Shown here in pieces: positions 48,320-57,618 of a DNA stretch of 64,000 bases. Both the position numbers and the translations under genes were made by a program. The notes under the pieces are model-generated. The model searched no databases and was not told the origin of the DNA. It was given only the letters and a program-made list of their open reading frames with translations. Source of the stretch: Vibrio mytili (GTDB taxonomy: Bacteria > Pseudomonadota > Gammaproteobacteria > Enterobacterales > Vibrionaceae); contig NZ_JXOK01000058.1 in the NCBI RefSeq assembly GCF_000830505.1, positions 49,920 to 113,919 of the forward strand, read 5' to 3'. Position 1 is the stretch's first letter, and each line of letters begins with the position of its first letter.

Positions 48320-49153
48320 ATGCCAATGACAAAAGATCTATCCCACCTACTGCCTCAAGTGATAGAAATCGCTCGCAGTGCAGGTCAACTTATTCTCGAT
48401 ATTTACCAGAAAAAGGAATATCAGGCCTTTATCAAAAGTGATGAGACTCCTGTCACCAGCGCTGATATTGCCGCCCACAAACTGATTACTGAGCGATTAC
48501 GCGAGTTGACCCCCGACATCCCAGTGCTATCAGAGGAAGACGCAGACATCAGTTTAGAAAAACGAGCTCAATGGCAGCGCTACTGGCTGGTTGATCCACT
48601 CGATGGCACACAAGAATTTATTGCTCGTAGTGGCGACTTTGCCACGATTATTGCACTGGTTGACAACAACAAACCCACCATGGGCGTCGTATATGGCCCA
48701 GTTTCTGGTGTGACGTATTACGCCTACAGCGGTAAAGGTGCCTGGAAAATCCCAGATATGTCTGAAAGTGTGAAAATTCATACCCACAGCCATGAACACC
48801 CTGGGCAAAACATTGCGATTGCCATCAGTCGTCGCCAAGATATCAACCGAATCACTAACCACATGAGTAGCGCCTGGAACTACGACCTTATCCCACTCGG
48901 CTCAGCCGCACTAAAGGCGTGTTTGGTTGCCGAGGGAGCGGTAGACTGTTACTTACGCTTGGGGCCGACTGGCGAATGGGATACGGCAGCGACACAATGT
49001 ATTGTGGAGGAAGCGGGGGGACGAATTCTCAGTACGCTATTAGAACCTTTGTCGTATAACGAACGTGAGACGTTAGAAAATCCAAACTTTATCGTGTTGG
49101 GCGATGAAAGCCTGCCTTGGGATACCATCCTACAATACAAAGAGAAAGGTTAA
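48320..49153 (+). CDS. cysQ: 3'(2'),5'-bisphosphate nucleotidase CysQ
   Basis: A 277-residue lithium-sensitive phosphatase that hydrolyses 3'-phosphoadenosine 5'-phosphate, clearing a by-product of sulfate assimilation. Metal-binding motifs are DETPVTSADIAAHKLI, LSEEDADI, the DPLDGTQEFIARSGDFATIIALV signature and the C-terminal GPTGEWDTAATQCIVEEAGG. It lies 43 bases after nudE on the same strand and is separated from the convergent gspN by a strong hairpin. Confidence 0.96.
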   Translation: MPMTKDLSHLLPQVIEIARSAGQLILDIYQKKEYQAFIKSDETPVTSADIAAHKLITERLRELTPDIPVLSEEDADISLEKRAQWQRYWLVDPLDGTQEFIARSGDFATIIALVDNNKPTMGVVYGPVSGVTYYAYSGKGAWKIPDMSESVKIHTHSHEHPGQNIAIAISRRQDINRITNHMSSAWNYDLIPLGSAALKACLVAEGAVDCYLRLGPTGEWDTAATQCIVEEAGGRILSTLLEPLSYNERETLENPNFIVLGDESLPWDTILQYKEKG

Positions 49154-49225
49154 GTAACTCAGACATGTTGTTTGATCACGCACAGCATGATGAGCAAGGC
49201 AGATGCATGAGTAAGAAAGAGAGAG

Positions 49226-49255
49226 AAAAAGAGCTGCCGATGTGCAGCTCTTTTT
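49226..49255. terminator. Bidirectional terminator between cysQ and the gsp operon
   Basis: A 12-base perfect stem AAAAAGAGCTGC / GCAGCTCTTTTT with a six-base loop lies between the convergent cysQ and gspN genes. A-run and T-run allow function on both strands. Confidence 0.9.
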
Positions 49256-49294
49256 ATGGTGATGAGGAGGATCCGTTACTGGTAAGTGATCGCG

Positions 49295-50056
49295 CTAAAA
49301 ACGCCCCTTGTAATCAAACTCATACTGCCCTTTTACATTTGGGTTACCCAACCAGTTCAGTTGGTCACGCATATTGGCTGGGAATTCCGCCTCTGGCTTA
49401 AACCATGCTTTTGCAGAATAACGTTGATTTGGCATTAACTCCGCGGAAAACGCTGCAGAAACCTGTTTACTTTTTTGCTCCCCAGACGTGGTCAGTACAC
49501 TGTCTTTACAATTCAAGTCCGCAATGACTGGGCCTAGATCGAGCTCCCCCATCGGGCTCTGTAATCGACTGGCATTCCAAACCAAGGTGCCTTCGCCGGT
49601 ACCACACCAAGGAGCGACATAAGTAGCATGACGAATATTTAATTCTAGCTGACCTTCCGCATCTATTGGGACCGGAAGCTGTACCTGTTCAAAGACTTTA
49701 GCAGCGGGTATTGATGCCACTAAGTTTTTAGCATACGGGCCATCACTCAGACTATAACCAACCAGTCCACGACCTCGCACATCCATGGCACTGCCGCGAC
49801 CAAAGCGCACCGCAAACTCAGCTTTACCTGTAAACAATGAGGACCATTGAAAGTCCCAGTTTAATTCACCTAAGTTTTGACGCTGCCAGCGTACATTGGT
49901 GGCATCACCTTGCCAAATAGAGCCGTGGGCGCCTTGGATATCGAGTCCTCTTACCGTTGGCAGTTGCTGAAGTGCCCAAGATACAGGCAATCCCATGACA
50001 AGACTCAACGAAAAGAAAACAACAAAAATACCTGTATAAAGTACCGCTCGCTTCAC
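49295..50056 (-). CDS. gspN: Type II secretion system protein N
   Basis: A 253-residue inner-membrane protein beginning (M)KRAVLYTGIFVVFFSLSLVMGLPVSWALQQLPTVRG, one membrane helix followed by a periplasmic domain (GLDIQGAHGSIWQGDATNVRWQ, ATYVAPWCGTGEGTLVWNASRLQS). It closes the Vibrio eps operon; its function in secretion is unclear and it is dispensable in some systems. The start is a GTG at 50056, one base after the gspM stop. In the sequence as given it is fused in frame to gspM by a one-base loss, which I read as an artefact. Confidence 0.92.
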   Translation of the reverse strand: MKRAVLYTGIFVVFFSLSLVMGLPVSWALQQLPTVRGLDIQGAHGSIWQGDATNVRWQRQNLGELNWDFQWSSLFTGKAEFAVRFGRGSAMDVRGRGLVGYSLSDGPYAKNLVASIPAAKVFEQVQLPVPIDAEGQLELNIRHATYVAPWCGTGEGTLVWNASRLQSPMGELDLGPVIADLNCKDSVLTTSGEQKSKQVSAAFSAELMPNQRYSAKAWFKPEAEFPANMRDQLNWLGNPNVKGQYEFDYKGRF

Positions 50057-50057
50057 C

Positions 50058-50548
50058 TTAACCTCGCTTAAACTGAAGGCGTTGACGTCAACCATCCCCG
50101 CTTGCTCTGTTCGATCGATATCTAAAAATTCCACTTCAATCCCTTGTTGCTCTTTCAGGTAGCGGAGCCAATCCACCAACTGATTGAACGCCACTGGTTT
50201 TATCCATACTTGTACGCTTTCGTTGCGCGGTTGAACGCGAATTAACTCAACCTTAAACCGGCGAGCAGACGAAGAAATAAGCTGGTTTAGTGGCTGATTC
50301 GAATAAGTCACTCCACCACTTTTTCTCAGCGCGGTAATGTCATTGGCTTTGTCTTGAACCCATACCAGTAGTTGTTTTTCGCTCTTAATTCGTGACTGTG
50401 CCAATTCAGCGCGCTGAGTCACAGGCTGAATAAGCCCCCAATACAGTATGCCGATCACGACAATGACACCGCACCCCAACATCAAACGCTGCTCACGCTG
50501 TGAGATACTGCTCCACCAAGTTTGTACTTGAGCAATTAAATCTTTCAT
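50058..50548 (-). pseudogene. gspM: Type II secretion system protein M, frameshift at the C-terminus
   Basis: A 163-residue inner-membrane protein that partners GspL in the assembly platform. A short cytoplasmic tail is followed by a membrane helix (LMLGCGVIVVIGILYWGLI) and a periplasmic ferredoxin-like domain (VELIRVQPRNESVQVWIKPVAFNQLVDWLRYLKEQQGIEVEFLDIDRTEQAGMVDVN). After VDVN one C seems missing near 50080. Restoring it gives RLQFKRG and a stop at 50058, the normal GspM end; as given, the frame runs through gspN instead. Confidence 0.92.
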
Positions 50549-50561
50549 ACCGACCTCAACC

Positions 50562-51761
50562 TCACAAACGCTTCAAAACAAAACTGCCTGTCACAACCTC
50601 GCCGCTGCGGTTCAGTTGTCCCTGCTCAACGGTAAACTTTTCGGCTAATTTGACTCGAGCTTGTTCAAAAGGTTGGAAATCAGAGCTACTTACGTTAATG
50701 CGCACTTCTCCGCGCTGACTATCGTATTTGAAACTCATGACCTGCAAATCTTTTACTTGGCCAAGCGTTGACGGTAGGGCCGCCAACCATTCCAACATTG
50801 CTTCATTACTCGTACCGCCTGACAAGCGACGCGCTTCGTCTTCCATTTGACGTTTGAGGTAGCTCACCGTCGGAATACGACGTTTATCAGGGAACACCTG
50901 ACGGAAAATGCGTTCACTTTCCTCACGGTACGCCTGTGCTTGGGCTTCATATTTGTGCACCACAAACAACTGTTGGGCGACCAAAACCACCAGTAACACT
51001 CCTGCCGCTATTGCTGTTTTTTGCCAAATTTTTATGTACTTGCCCCAAGAAGACTTAGGTTTAAACGCTCCGGTCAACAGGTTAACTTTGCTTGCCAACG
51101 CTCCCTTAGCCAGCAGTGCCATGGTCATTTCTTCTGGTTGTTGTACCCAAACCTCCGTCAACTCAGAGTCAGGTACGGAGCTGTAGCAGTCCAACTTCCA
51201 ACCGGGATGATTTTGCAGATAAGACGAGAGATACAAATCCAACCAGGATATGTCCACCACCGCCCCTTCGGTTTGCGAGTGACGGATGAGCCATTGTGCT
51301 CCCATCGCTGCCGCACTGCTGTTGTCACCAACAGGTAATGCCAGTACGTCAGGTAAGAGGCGATTTATGGTCATGCCTTGGCTAGAAAAACGCTGTAATA
51401 CGGTCTGAATCCAAGCTCGCTCAACCGCACACACTTGCGCGGTCCCGGACTGCTTTTTTAATACCGTAAAGTGCAAGCCATCGACATCCTGCGCCACTTC
51501 GTCTTCAACCAAATAAGGCAACATCGTATCAAATTGGCGCTCAGCACCCGGTGGAATGTCCACCTGAGTGAGCACCACGTCATTACTCGCCAACAGGGCA
51601 AACACTTGACGCTGGTGGGCATACGAAACCAACTCATCCAAATGTTCCCAACCGGCGAGTTCGCCACTGGCAATCACTTCCTGCTGTTCTGTCGACCATA
51701 CCAACCAAGGAATGGTGCTTTGTTGTTCGCTACTCAGCCGAACGGTTAGAAACTCGCTCAC
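50562..51761 (-). CDS. gspL: Type II secretion system protein L
   Basis: A 399-residue bitopic protein. The cytoplasmic actin-like domain ([34 protein letters not shown] to about residue 245) binds the ATPase GspE; a membrane helix follows ([20 protein letters not shown]), then a periplasmic domain that contacts GspM. The frame is open to 51848, but the GTG at 51761 yields the SEFLTVRL start known for Vibrio EpsL and overlaps the end of gspK by 32 bases. Confidence 0.95.
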   Translation of the reverse strand: MSEFLTVRLSSEQQSTIPWLVWSTEQQEVIASGELAGWEHLDELVSYAHQRQVFALLASNDVVLTQVDIPPGAERQFDTMLPYLVEDEVAQDVDGLHFTVLKKQSGTAQVCAVERAWIQTVLQRFSSQGMTINRLLPDVLALPVGDNSSAAAMGAQWLIRHSQTEGAVVDISWLDLYLSSYLQNHPGWKLDCYSSVPDSELTEVWVQQPEEMTMALLAKGALASKVNLLTGAFKPKSSWGKYIKIWQKTAIAAGVLLVVLVAQQLFVVHKYEAQAQAYREESERIFRQVFPDKRRIPTVSYLKRQMEDEARRLSGGTSNEAMLEWLAALPSTLGQVKDLQVMSFKYDSQRGEVRINVSSSDFQPFEQARVKLAEKFTVEQGQLNRSGEVVTGSFVLKRL

Positions 51762-52740
51762 TGATCCCTCCAAAACGACGGCGCACGACCGTGACCGTCT
51801 CTCTATTTGTACTTTGCAAAAGGCTACGGATACGCACGCGTGATTCATCCACTAACACTTGTGCATCCAATTCAAAGAAGGAGCTATCGACGCTTAAATA
51901 GCCTTTGGCTTCATCTTTTACGTCATTGCTCAAACCTGCCAGCTCCGACTCTGCTAAAAAGTCATCAATGCTGTTCCAGCCATCAAATGGCCGCTTCTCA
52001 ATCAACTGCGCTGCGACATCAACACTTAAACCTGGTGAAAACATCGCAACTAAAATTGGCGCCTGCTCTATCGCTATAGTATTCACATTCAAACGCCAAT
52101 CATCGCTTGGAATCGCACACACTAACGGCGCAAGTTTTTGGTATATGTCACCACTGACTTGGTAAACCGAACGCAACTCCGTGGCATCGGCCATCCAGCC
52201 ATTCGGTGGTAAATACGATGGATTCATTGCTTCATACGTACTATCTTCTACGCCTGTAGTGGACCGTACAATGGAATCGCTATCAATGTATTCCCACACA
52301 GAGTCGGCGATGACTTCCGCCTGATAAGGGTCAACCTCAGACTCTTCCAGTAATCGCTGTAATACTTGCACCAAGTACGGCCGAGTTGTTTGTTGCCCTG
52401 TGGGCTGAACGCGACTGAGAACGTTGAGGTTATAGCACGCCTGTTTATCGACAATATTGCCTGATGCTTGACCATAATCGAGAGGGTACACTTGTTCTTT
52501 AAGCGCCCAAACCTGACTCAAGTTGATCGTATCGCTATCACTATAACTTTGCTCGATACCCGCTTTAGCTAACGCTTCTACCCCAACACTGTACCAATAA
52601 GCTTGTTGGAAATGGATTTGATTGGCACCGCGCTGAAACTGTAAAAACAGGCGCTCTGACATACTCGCAGCAACCGTTGCCATGATCGCTAGCAACATAA
52701 GAACGATGATCAGAGCGACACCCCGTTGACGCTTCACCAT
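51730..52740 (-). CDS. gspK: Type II secretion system minor pseudopilin K
   Basis: A 336-residue minor pseudopilin that caps the pseudopilus tip with GspI and GspJ. It has a prepilin leader MVKRQRG, then [30 protein letters not shown]; as usual for GspK the position after the cleavage glycine is not followed by glutamate at +5. The large globular domain includes [13 protein letters not shown] and a helical insertion ([25 protein letters not shown]). It overlaps gspJ by one base and gspL by 32. Confidence 0.95.
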   Translation of the reverse strand: MVKRQRGVALIIVLMLLAIMATVAASMSERLFLQFQRGANQIHFQQAYWYSVGVEALAKAGIEQSYSDSDTINLSQVWALKEQVYPLDYGQASGNIVDKQACYNLNVLSRVQPTGQQTTRPYLVQVLQRLLEESEVDPYQAEVIADSVWEYIDSDSIVRSTTGVEDSTYEAMNPSYLPPNGWMADATELRSVYQVSGDIYQKLAPLVCAIPSDDWRLNVNTIAIEQAPILVAMFSPGLSVDVAAQLIEKRPFDGWNSIDDFLAESELAGLSNDVKDEAKGYLSVDSSFFELDAQVLVDESRVRIRSLLQSTNRETVTVVRRRFGGISERVSNRSAE

Positions 52741-53405
52741 TATTGCTGCTCCTGCGTATTAACCGCGCCGATTTTGCCACCGGAGGTAAGATAAGTGCGA
52801 GTAATGTCACCGTAATCTTGCAAGCGGATCACCACAGACAGGGCTTTAGGGAGTTCCGTAGTGCTTTCCCACTCATTTGTCCATTCAGAGCCATTATAAA
52901 AACGTACGTTGAAAGACGTCACTTGCGCTAACAACGGGGTAATCATCCCTTCCTGACCAACGGGTGTGTCGGGATAGCGCCACCAAACTCGCTGTAATGT
53001 TTCGTCTTTTATACGGTAGCCAACCTTGGTCACTTCACCGCGAGGGAATTGTTGCTGCGGATTGTGCCAACCTAAGCGCGCAAACATTATGCCCTTCGCA
53101 TCGGAGTCCAATAAATAGTCCGACCAGAAAATCAGTTTACTCGCTGGCCCTTCGCCATTGGTTCTAGTCCGGCGCAACGCGATTTGACGAAAGTCATTAT
53201 CCATCATGACGATCGCGCGCTGAATTTCATTCAAGCGCTGCGTTTTTTCCTGTGACAAAGCATTACTGCGCTGCACTTGCGCGACCACTTGATACGCAGC
53301 GACGCTCAAGCTCGCAAAGATAGCAATCGCCACTAACACTTCTATCAGTGTAAAACCTTTTTCCGGTCTGCGCTTTGTCACGCTTAATCTGTTATTGCGC
53401 CACAT
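52740..53405 (-). CDS. gspJ: Type II secretion system minor pseudopilin J
   Basis: A 221-residue minor pseudopilin with a type IV prepilin leader cleaved before [24 protein letters not shown] (glycine -1, glutamate +5). The periplasmic part begins [35 protein letters not shown], characteristic of GspJ. It forms a tip complex with GspI and GspK. It overlaps gspI by 14 bases, indicating translational coupling. Confidence 0.95.
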   Translation of the reverse strand: MWRNNRLSVTKRRPEKGFTLIEVLVAIAIFASLSVAAYQVVAQVQRSNALSQEKTQRLNEIQRAIVMMDNDFRQIALRRTRTNGEGPASKLIFWSDYLLDSDAKGIMFARLGWHNPQQQFPRGEVTKVGYRIKDETLQRVWWRYPDTPVGQEGMITPLLAQVTSFNVRFYNGSEWTNEWESTTELPKALSVVIRLQDYGDITRTYLTSGGKIGAVNTQEQQ

Positions 53406-53781
53406 AACTTCGCACCGTTACGATTGGGCTCGCGTCTTTTTCGACGGATACGCTTACATCAAATGCTTTCAGCAATGGTTGCGTGGTGGCGACAGGAGTC
53501 AACTTCCAATACCAGGTACGTCCAGCCAGTTCTTCAGTTCCGTTTTTGGCTTTCAATTCCTCAGTACTCAACATCACACTCGCCATTTGATTATCCACAA
53601 CCATGGCTGCAAACATTTTTTCTTCTAAGTAACTGACGGTATTAATATGCTGACTCACAGAACGAATCACACTGATGGCGGCCGTAGCAAAAATGGCTAG
53701 AGCCACCAGCACTTCTAATAGTGTCATCCCTCTCACACGGCGATGCTTAAAGGCTGATTGAGCCTGCTTAGTATTGCGCAT
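53392..53781 (-). CDS. gspI: Type II secretion system minor pseudopilin I
   Basis: A 129-residue minor pseudopilin. A rather long basic leader (MRNTKQAQSAFKHRRVRG) precedes the prepilin helix MTLLEVLVALAIFATAAISVIRSV with glutamate +5. AMVVDNQMASVMLS and AGRTWYWKLTPVATTQP match GspI. The frame is open to 53805; the ATG at 53781 has GAGG at good spacing inside gspH, with which it overlaps. GspI nucleates the tip complex with J and K. Confidence 0.93.
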   Translation of the reverse strand: MRNTKQAQSAFKHRRVRGMTLLEVLVALAIFATAAISVIRSVSQHINTVSYLEEKMFAAMVVDNQMASVMLSTEELKAKNGTEELAGRTWYWKLTPVATTQPLLKAFDVSVSVEKDASPIVTVRSYVAQ

Positions 53782-54373
53782 TCTCATCCTCTTCGACTTC
53801 TTCACCCGGTGCGAGTAGCAATATTTGCCCGCTTTCTTTACCTATGACACGCCAGCCATCATTAAAAGCATCACCATTTTTGGGATAGAAAGACAGGGTA
53901 AATGGCGTCAATTCCGCACTAGAAAAAAGAAACACCTGTGGCGGTTTTACTGCCTCTTGGTTTTCTTCTTCGGCGAACATGTCCTCATCAAACAAAGAGC
54001 CAGGCTCAAACAAGCGATCGTCCTTGTCCCAAACGCCACCGCCAAGATCAAGCTGTAGTGCAATCTCATCCAACTCGGTCTTGCTTGGGATTTGCTTCAA
54101 TGCCAAAGGCTGCCAACCTTCTTCGGTTAAACTCAATAGCACATAGGTGGATTTCGCATCATCCACACGCACACCAAAGTCTTTACCGCTCAAGACAGCT
54201 TCTTCATTAAGTAACTGTAGGCGTTGATAGAAACTCTGGGCGTACTGTTTAGAGAGATCGTTTTGATTGGCAGGCAAAGTGGTAATGACAGCGACTGCTG
54301 TGAGAGATATTAACACCAGCACCAATAGAACCTCTATCAATGTAAAACCGTTATGTTTTTGCATGTGTTTCAT
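53768..54373 (-). CDS. gspH: Type II secretion system minor pseudopilin H
   Basis: A 201-residue minor pseudopilin with leader MKHMQKHNG and helix FTLIEVLLVLVLISLTAVAVITTLP (glutamate +5). The globular part has QSFYQRLQLLNEEAVLSGKDFGVRVDD and a C-terminal acidic tail (GEEVEEDENAQY) just before the overlap with gspI. GspH joins the major pseudopilin GspG to the tip complex. No clear ribosome site is seen, so 54364 is an alternative start. Confidence 0.93.
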   Translation of the reverse strand: MKHMQKHNGFTLIEVLLVLVLISLTAVAVITTLPANQNDLSKQYAQSFYQRLQLLNEEAVLSGKDFGVRVDDAKSTYVLLSLTEEGWQPLALKQIPSKTELDEIALQLDLGGGVWDKDDRLFEPGSLFDEDMFAEEENQEAVKPPQVFLFSSAELTPFTLSFYPKNGDAFNDGWRVIGKESGQILLLAPGEEVEEDENAQY

Positions 54374-54394
54374 TAGTGCTGGCTTTTGTGTGAC

Positions 54395-54838
54395 TTATTG
54401 GAAGTCTTGAATGTTCCAGTTACCAATATCCGCTGCTGGACCTTCTCCGCCTTCTTGACCATCTGCACCTAGTGTGAAGACATCAATCGTGCCATTATCG
54501 CCAGGGCTTAGGTATTGATATTCGTAACCCCAAGGGTCTGTTGGCAAACGACGAATATAGCCACCGTCACGGTAGTTGCGTGGTTCTGGATTAGACGGTT
54601 TAGTCACCAACGCTTCCAAACCTTGGTCCGTCGTTGGGTAGACACTGTTGTCTAATTTGTACATATCCAACGCGTTTTCTAATGCAACAATATCAGTCAC
54701 AGCTTTTTGTTGGTCTGCTTTTTCTTTGTTACCAAGCAAGTTTGGCACAACAAAGCTGGCCAAAATCCCCAAAATAACGACTACGACCATCACTTCTAAT
54801 AAGGTGAAGCCGCGTTGCTTACTGCGCTTAAAGTTCAT
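54395..54838 (-). CDS. gspG: Type II secretion system major pseudopilin G
   Basis: A 147-residue major pseudopilin, the main subunit of the periplasmic pseudopilus that pushes substrates through the secretin. Leader MNFKRSKQRG, then FTLLEVMVVVVILGILASFVVPNLLGNKEKADQQKAVTDIVALENALDMYKLDNSVYPTTDQGLEAL. The calcium-site region near the C-terminus (SPGDNGTIDVFTLGADGQEGG) is present. The frame is open to 54868; 54838 with GGAGAG upstream matches family length. Confidence 0.97.
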   Translation of the reverse strand: MNFKRSKQRGFTLLEVMVVVVILGILASFVVPNLLGNKEKADQQKAVTDIVALENALDMYKLDNSVYPTTDQGLEALVTKPSNPEPRNYRDGGYIRRLPTDPWGYEYQYLSPGDNGTIDVFTLGADGQEGGEGPAADIGNWNIQDFQ

Positions 54839-54895
54839 TTTTTCTCTCCAAAAGTTAGCCTTAGGCATGTGTTAAGACATGCCCAAACTGAAATA

Positions 54896-56116
54896 TTATC
54901 CACTCATCAAGTTGTTCATTTCTAGCATTGGCATCAAGGTTGCCATGACAATGAACAATACCAGACCTGCCATCAAAGCAATCAATACGGGTGTAAAAAT
55001 ACCAAGTGCAATGTTAACGGTCGACTCAAAATTCTGTTCTTGGTTGTCCGCGGCACGCGTCAGCATGCTTTCTAACTCGCCACTTTGCTCACCACTGGCA
55101 ATCATATGCAGCATCATTGGTGGGAACAGACGGGTTTGGTCTAGTGCTTTACGTAAACTCGCCCCTTCACGAACGTTTTCCGCTGCGATAAGCACTTGTT
55201 GCTTAACAAACCGATTCGACATCACGTCCACCGCCACTCGCATCCCCTCCAAAATGGGAATCGCACTGGAGGTACAAATCGACAATGTTCGAGCAAAACG
55301 AGCGGTATTTAGACCTTTCGATATCTTACCTAACAAGGGCAAACTGAGTATCTTTCTGTCCCAAGCAAGCCGAAAGTCAGGTTTTTTCAGTGCGATTTTC
55401 AGGCTATAAAAGCACACCACCATCACCACAAAAATGATCAGTCCCCAATTTTGCACAAACTCACTGGCGGCCAGTAGGAATTGCGTCGATTGTGGTAGCT
55501 CTTGACCCATCTGAATAATCGGGTCGATGATTTTAGGTACGACGGTCGCCAATAAGAAAGAGACGATAACCACAGCAAATACGACTAAGACCACCGGGTA
55601 AATCATCGCTTGCAATAACTTAGAACGCATCTTTTGTCGATTCTCGACGTAATCTGCTAATCGCGCCAAAACCGCATCTAAATGACCGGATTTCTCACCC
55701 GCTGACACCATGGAGCGATACAGCTCGTCGAAAACATGTGGGTAGTCACCCAGACTATCGGCCAGTGGATACCCTTCCGTGACCTTTGCACGTACAGCAG
55801 CCATCATAGAACGAATACGCGGTTTATCCGCTTGCTCAGACACAGCACGCAAACACTCTTCCAGTGGCATGCCTGACTGAACCAAAGTGGAGATTTGGCG
55901 AGTGATTAACGCCAACTCGGACGTTTTTATCCCACGCTTAAACCCTTGTGATCCAGAAGAAGAGTTGGAAGACTTTGCTTTGGTTTCAATCACTTCAACC
56001 GGGATCATTCCCTGCTCTTTGAGACGCTGACGAACTTGGCGGGCATTATCGCCTTCGATGGTGCCTTTTTTCTGTTTGCCTTTAGCATCCAGCGCTTTGT
56101 ACTCGAATGCTGCCAT
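54896..56116 (-). CDS. gspF: Type II secretion system inner membrane protein F
   Basis: A 406-residue platform protein with three membrane helices and two homologous GspF cytoplasmic domains. It starts [32 protein letters not shown]. Domain 1 has LITRQISTLVQSGMPLEECLRAVSEQ and the first helix ILLATVVPKII-like segment; domain 2 has ARTLSICTSSAIPILEGMRVAVDVMSN, and the C-terminal helix is TPVLIALMAGLVLFIVMATLMPM. It contacts GspE and anchors pseudopilus assembly. It overlaps gspE by one base. Confidence 0.96.
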   Translation of the reverse strand: MAAFEYKALDAKGKQKKGTIEGDNARQVRQRLKEQGMIPVEVIETKAKSSNSSSGSQGFKRGIKTSELALITRQISTLVQSGMPLEECLRAVSEQADKPRIRSMMAAVRAKVTEGYPLADSLGDYPHVFDELYRSMVSAGEKSGHLDAVLARLADYVENRQKMRSKLLQAMIYPVVLVVFAVVIVSFLLATVVPKIIDPIIQMGQELPQSTQFLLAASEFVQNWGLIIFVVMVVCFYSLKIALKKPDFRLAWDRKILSLPLLGKISKGLNTARFARTLSICTSSAIPILEGMRVAVDVMSNRFVKQQVLIAAENVREGASLRKALDQTRLFPPMMLHMIASGEQSGELESMLTRAADNQEQNFESTVNIALGIFTPVLIALMAGLVLFIVMATLMPMLEMNNLMSG

Positions 56117-57618
56117 TACGCTTCCTTCGTCACTCGCATCACTTCTTCAAGTGACGTAATACCACGACGTACTTTGCTTAGGCCATCACTGCGAATATTT
56201 GGTGTATGTGCACGCACAGCTCGATCGATTTCTTGTTCGCCCGCTTCTCTGTGGATCAGCTCTTGGACTTTCTCATCGACCATCACCAACTCATGGATGC
56301 CGGTACGGCCACGATAGCCCTTCTGGTTGCAGTTTTCACAACCTTTTGCACGATGTAGAACTAAAGGTTCCTCTTCCGCAAGACCAAACAGCTTCTTCTG
56401 TTCACTGTCTGCTTCATACGGTTCTTTACAGTCAGAACAAAGCGTTCGCACCAATCGTTGTGCAAGCACACCAAGCAAGGACGATGAAATTAAAAACGGT
56501 TCTATACCCATATCGCGCAGACGCGTTATCGCACCCACCGCAGTATTGGTGTGTAATGTGGACATCACGAGGTGACCGGTTAAGGAGGCTTGTACCGCAA
56601 TTTGGGCAGTTTCCAAGTCACGAATCTCACCGACCATCACCACGTCCGGGTCTTGACGTAAAATCGCACGCAAACCACGCGCAAAGGTCATATCCACTTT
56701 GGTGTTCACCTGAGTTTGACCGATGCCGTCAATATCAAATTCGATTGGGTCTTCTACCGTAAGGATATTGCGCTCGTTACTGTTGATCTCTTGTAAGCCA
56801 GCATACAAGGTCGTCGATTTACCAGAACCAGTCGGACCGGTAACGAGAATAATGCCATGCGGTCGTTGAATAAGATGACGGAAGTTGTCGTGAACCGACG
56901 GGGTCATACCGAGGCTATGCAAATCAAGACGCGTAGCGTTTTTGTCTAACAAACGCATCACCACACGTTCACCGTGGGAAGACGGCATGGTAGAAACACG
57001 CACATCTACCGCGCGGCCACCAATGCGCAACGAAATTCGACCATCTTGAGGGACACGTTTTTCCGCAATATCCAGCTTCGCCATGACTTTAACACGGGAG
57101 ACCAAAAGCGGTGCCAATTTGCGGCTCGGAGTAAGCACTTCGCGAAGTACACCATCAACACGGAAACGAATCGAGAGTTTTTTCTCAAACGTTTCAATGT
57201 GAATATCCGAAGCGCCTTCTTTAATCGCTTCGCCCAACATCGCGTTAATCAATTTGATGATCGGCGCATCATCTTCAGACTCGAGCAAGTCTTCATCATG
57301 AGGTAACTCTTCGGCTAAAGAAAAGAAGTCATCACTATCCGCACCGATGTCTTCCATCAATTGACGCGCTTCAGAAGAATCACGTTGGTACGCCTCGGTC
57401 AATTTCTTATCGAACGCGTCCTGATCAATCGGCTGCGGTACGAAGCTCTGCTTAAGTACTCGACGCACTTCAACCAAAGCCGCAGGATTAAGCGGCTCGA
57501 CATAATACAGAATTGGAGGGCGCTCAGGATGCTCTGTCTCCAAAACCAGTTTAAAGCGATTGGCAAAACTGAATGGCAGACGACGCATACTTGGCGCAGT
57601 GTCTAACATATCCACCAT
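56116..57618 (-). CDS. gspE: Type II secretion system ATPase E
   Basis: A 500-residue cytoplasmic hexameric ATPase that drives pseudopilus assembly. The N-terminal domain binds GspL. The core has Walker [18 protein letters not shown], the Asp box [19 protein letters not shown], Walker [24 protein letters not shown] and the His box [15 protein letters not shown] tetra-cysteine zinc motif is visible (CSDCKEP and [18 protein letters not shown]), as in V. cholerae EpsE. It overlaps gspD and gspF by one base each. Confidence 0.97.
   Translation of the reverse strand: MVDMLDTAPSMRRLPFSFANRFKLVLETEHPERPPILYYVEPLNPAALVEVRRVLKQSFVPQPIDQDAFDKKLTEAYQRDSSEARQLMEDIGADSDDFFSLAEELPHDEDLLESEDDAPIIKLINAMLGEAIKEGASDIHIETFEKKLSIRFRVDGVLREVLTPSRKLAPLLVSRVKVMAKLDIAEKRVPQDGRISLRIGGRAVDVRVSTMPSSHGERVVMRLLDKNATRLDLHSLGMTPSVHDNFRHLIQRPHGIILVTGPTGSGKSTTLYAGLQEINSNERNILTVEDPIEFDIDGIGQTQVNTKVDMTFARGLRAILRQDPDVVMVGEIRDLETAQIAVQASLTGHLVMSTLHTNTAVGAITRLRDMGIEPFLISSSLLGVLAQRLVRTLCSDCKEPYEADSEQKKLFGLAEEEPLVLHRAKGCENCNQKGYRGRTGIHELVMVDEKVQELIHREAGEQEIDRAVRAHTPNIRSDGLSKVRRGITSLEEVMRVTKEA

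Noticed and set aside
54879..55409. 176-codon plus-strand frame opposite gspF
   Set aside because: Antisense shadow of gspF, which is clearly real and complete.
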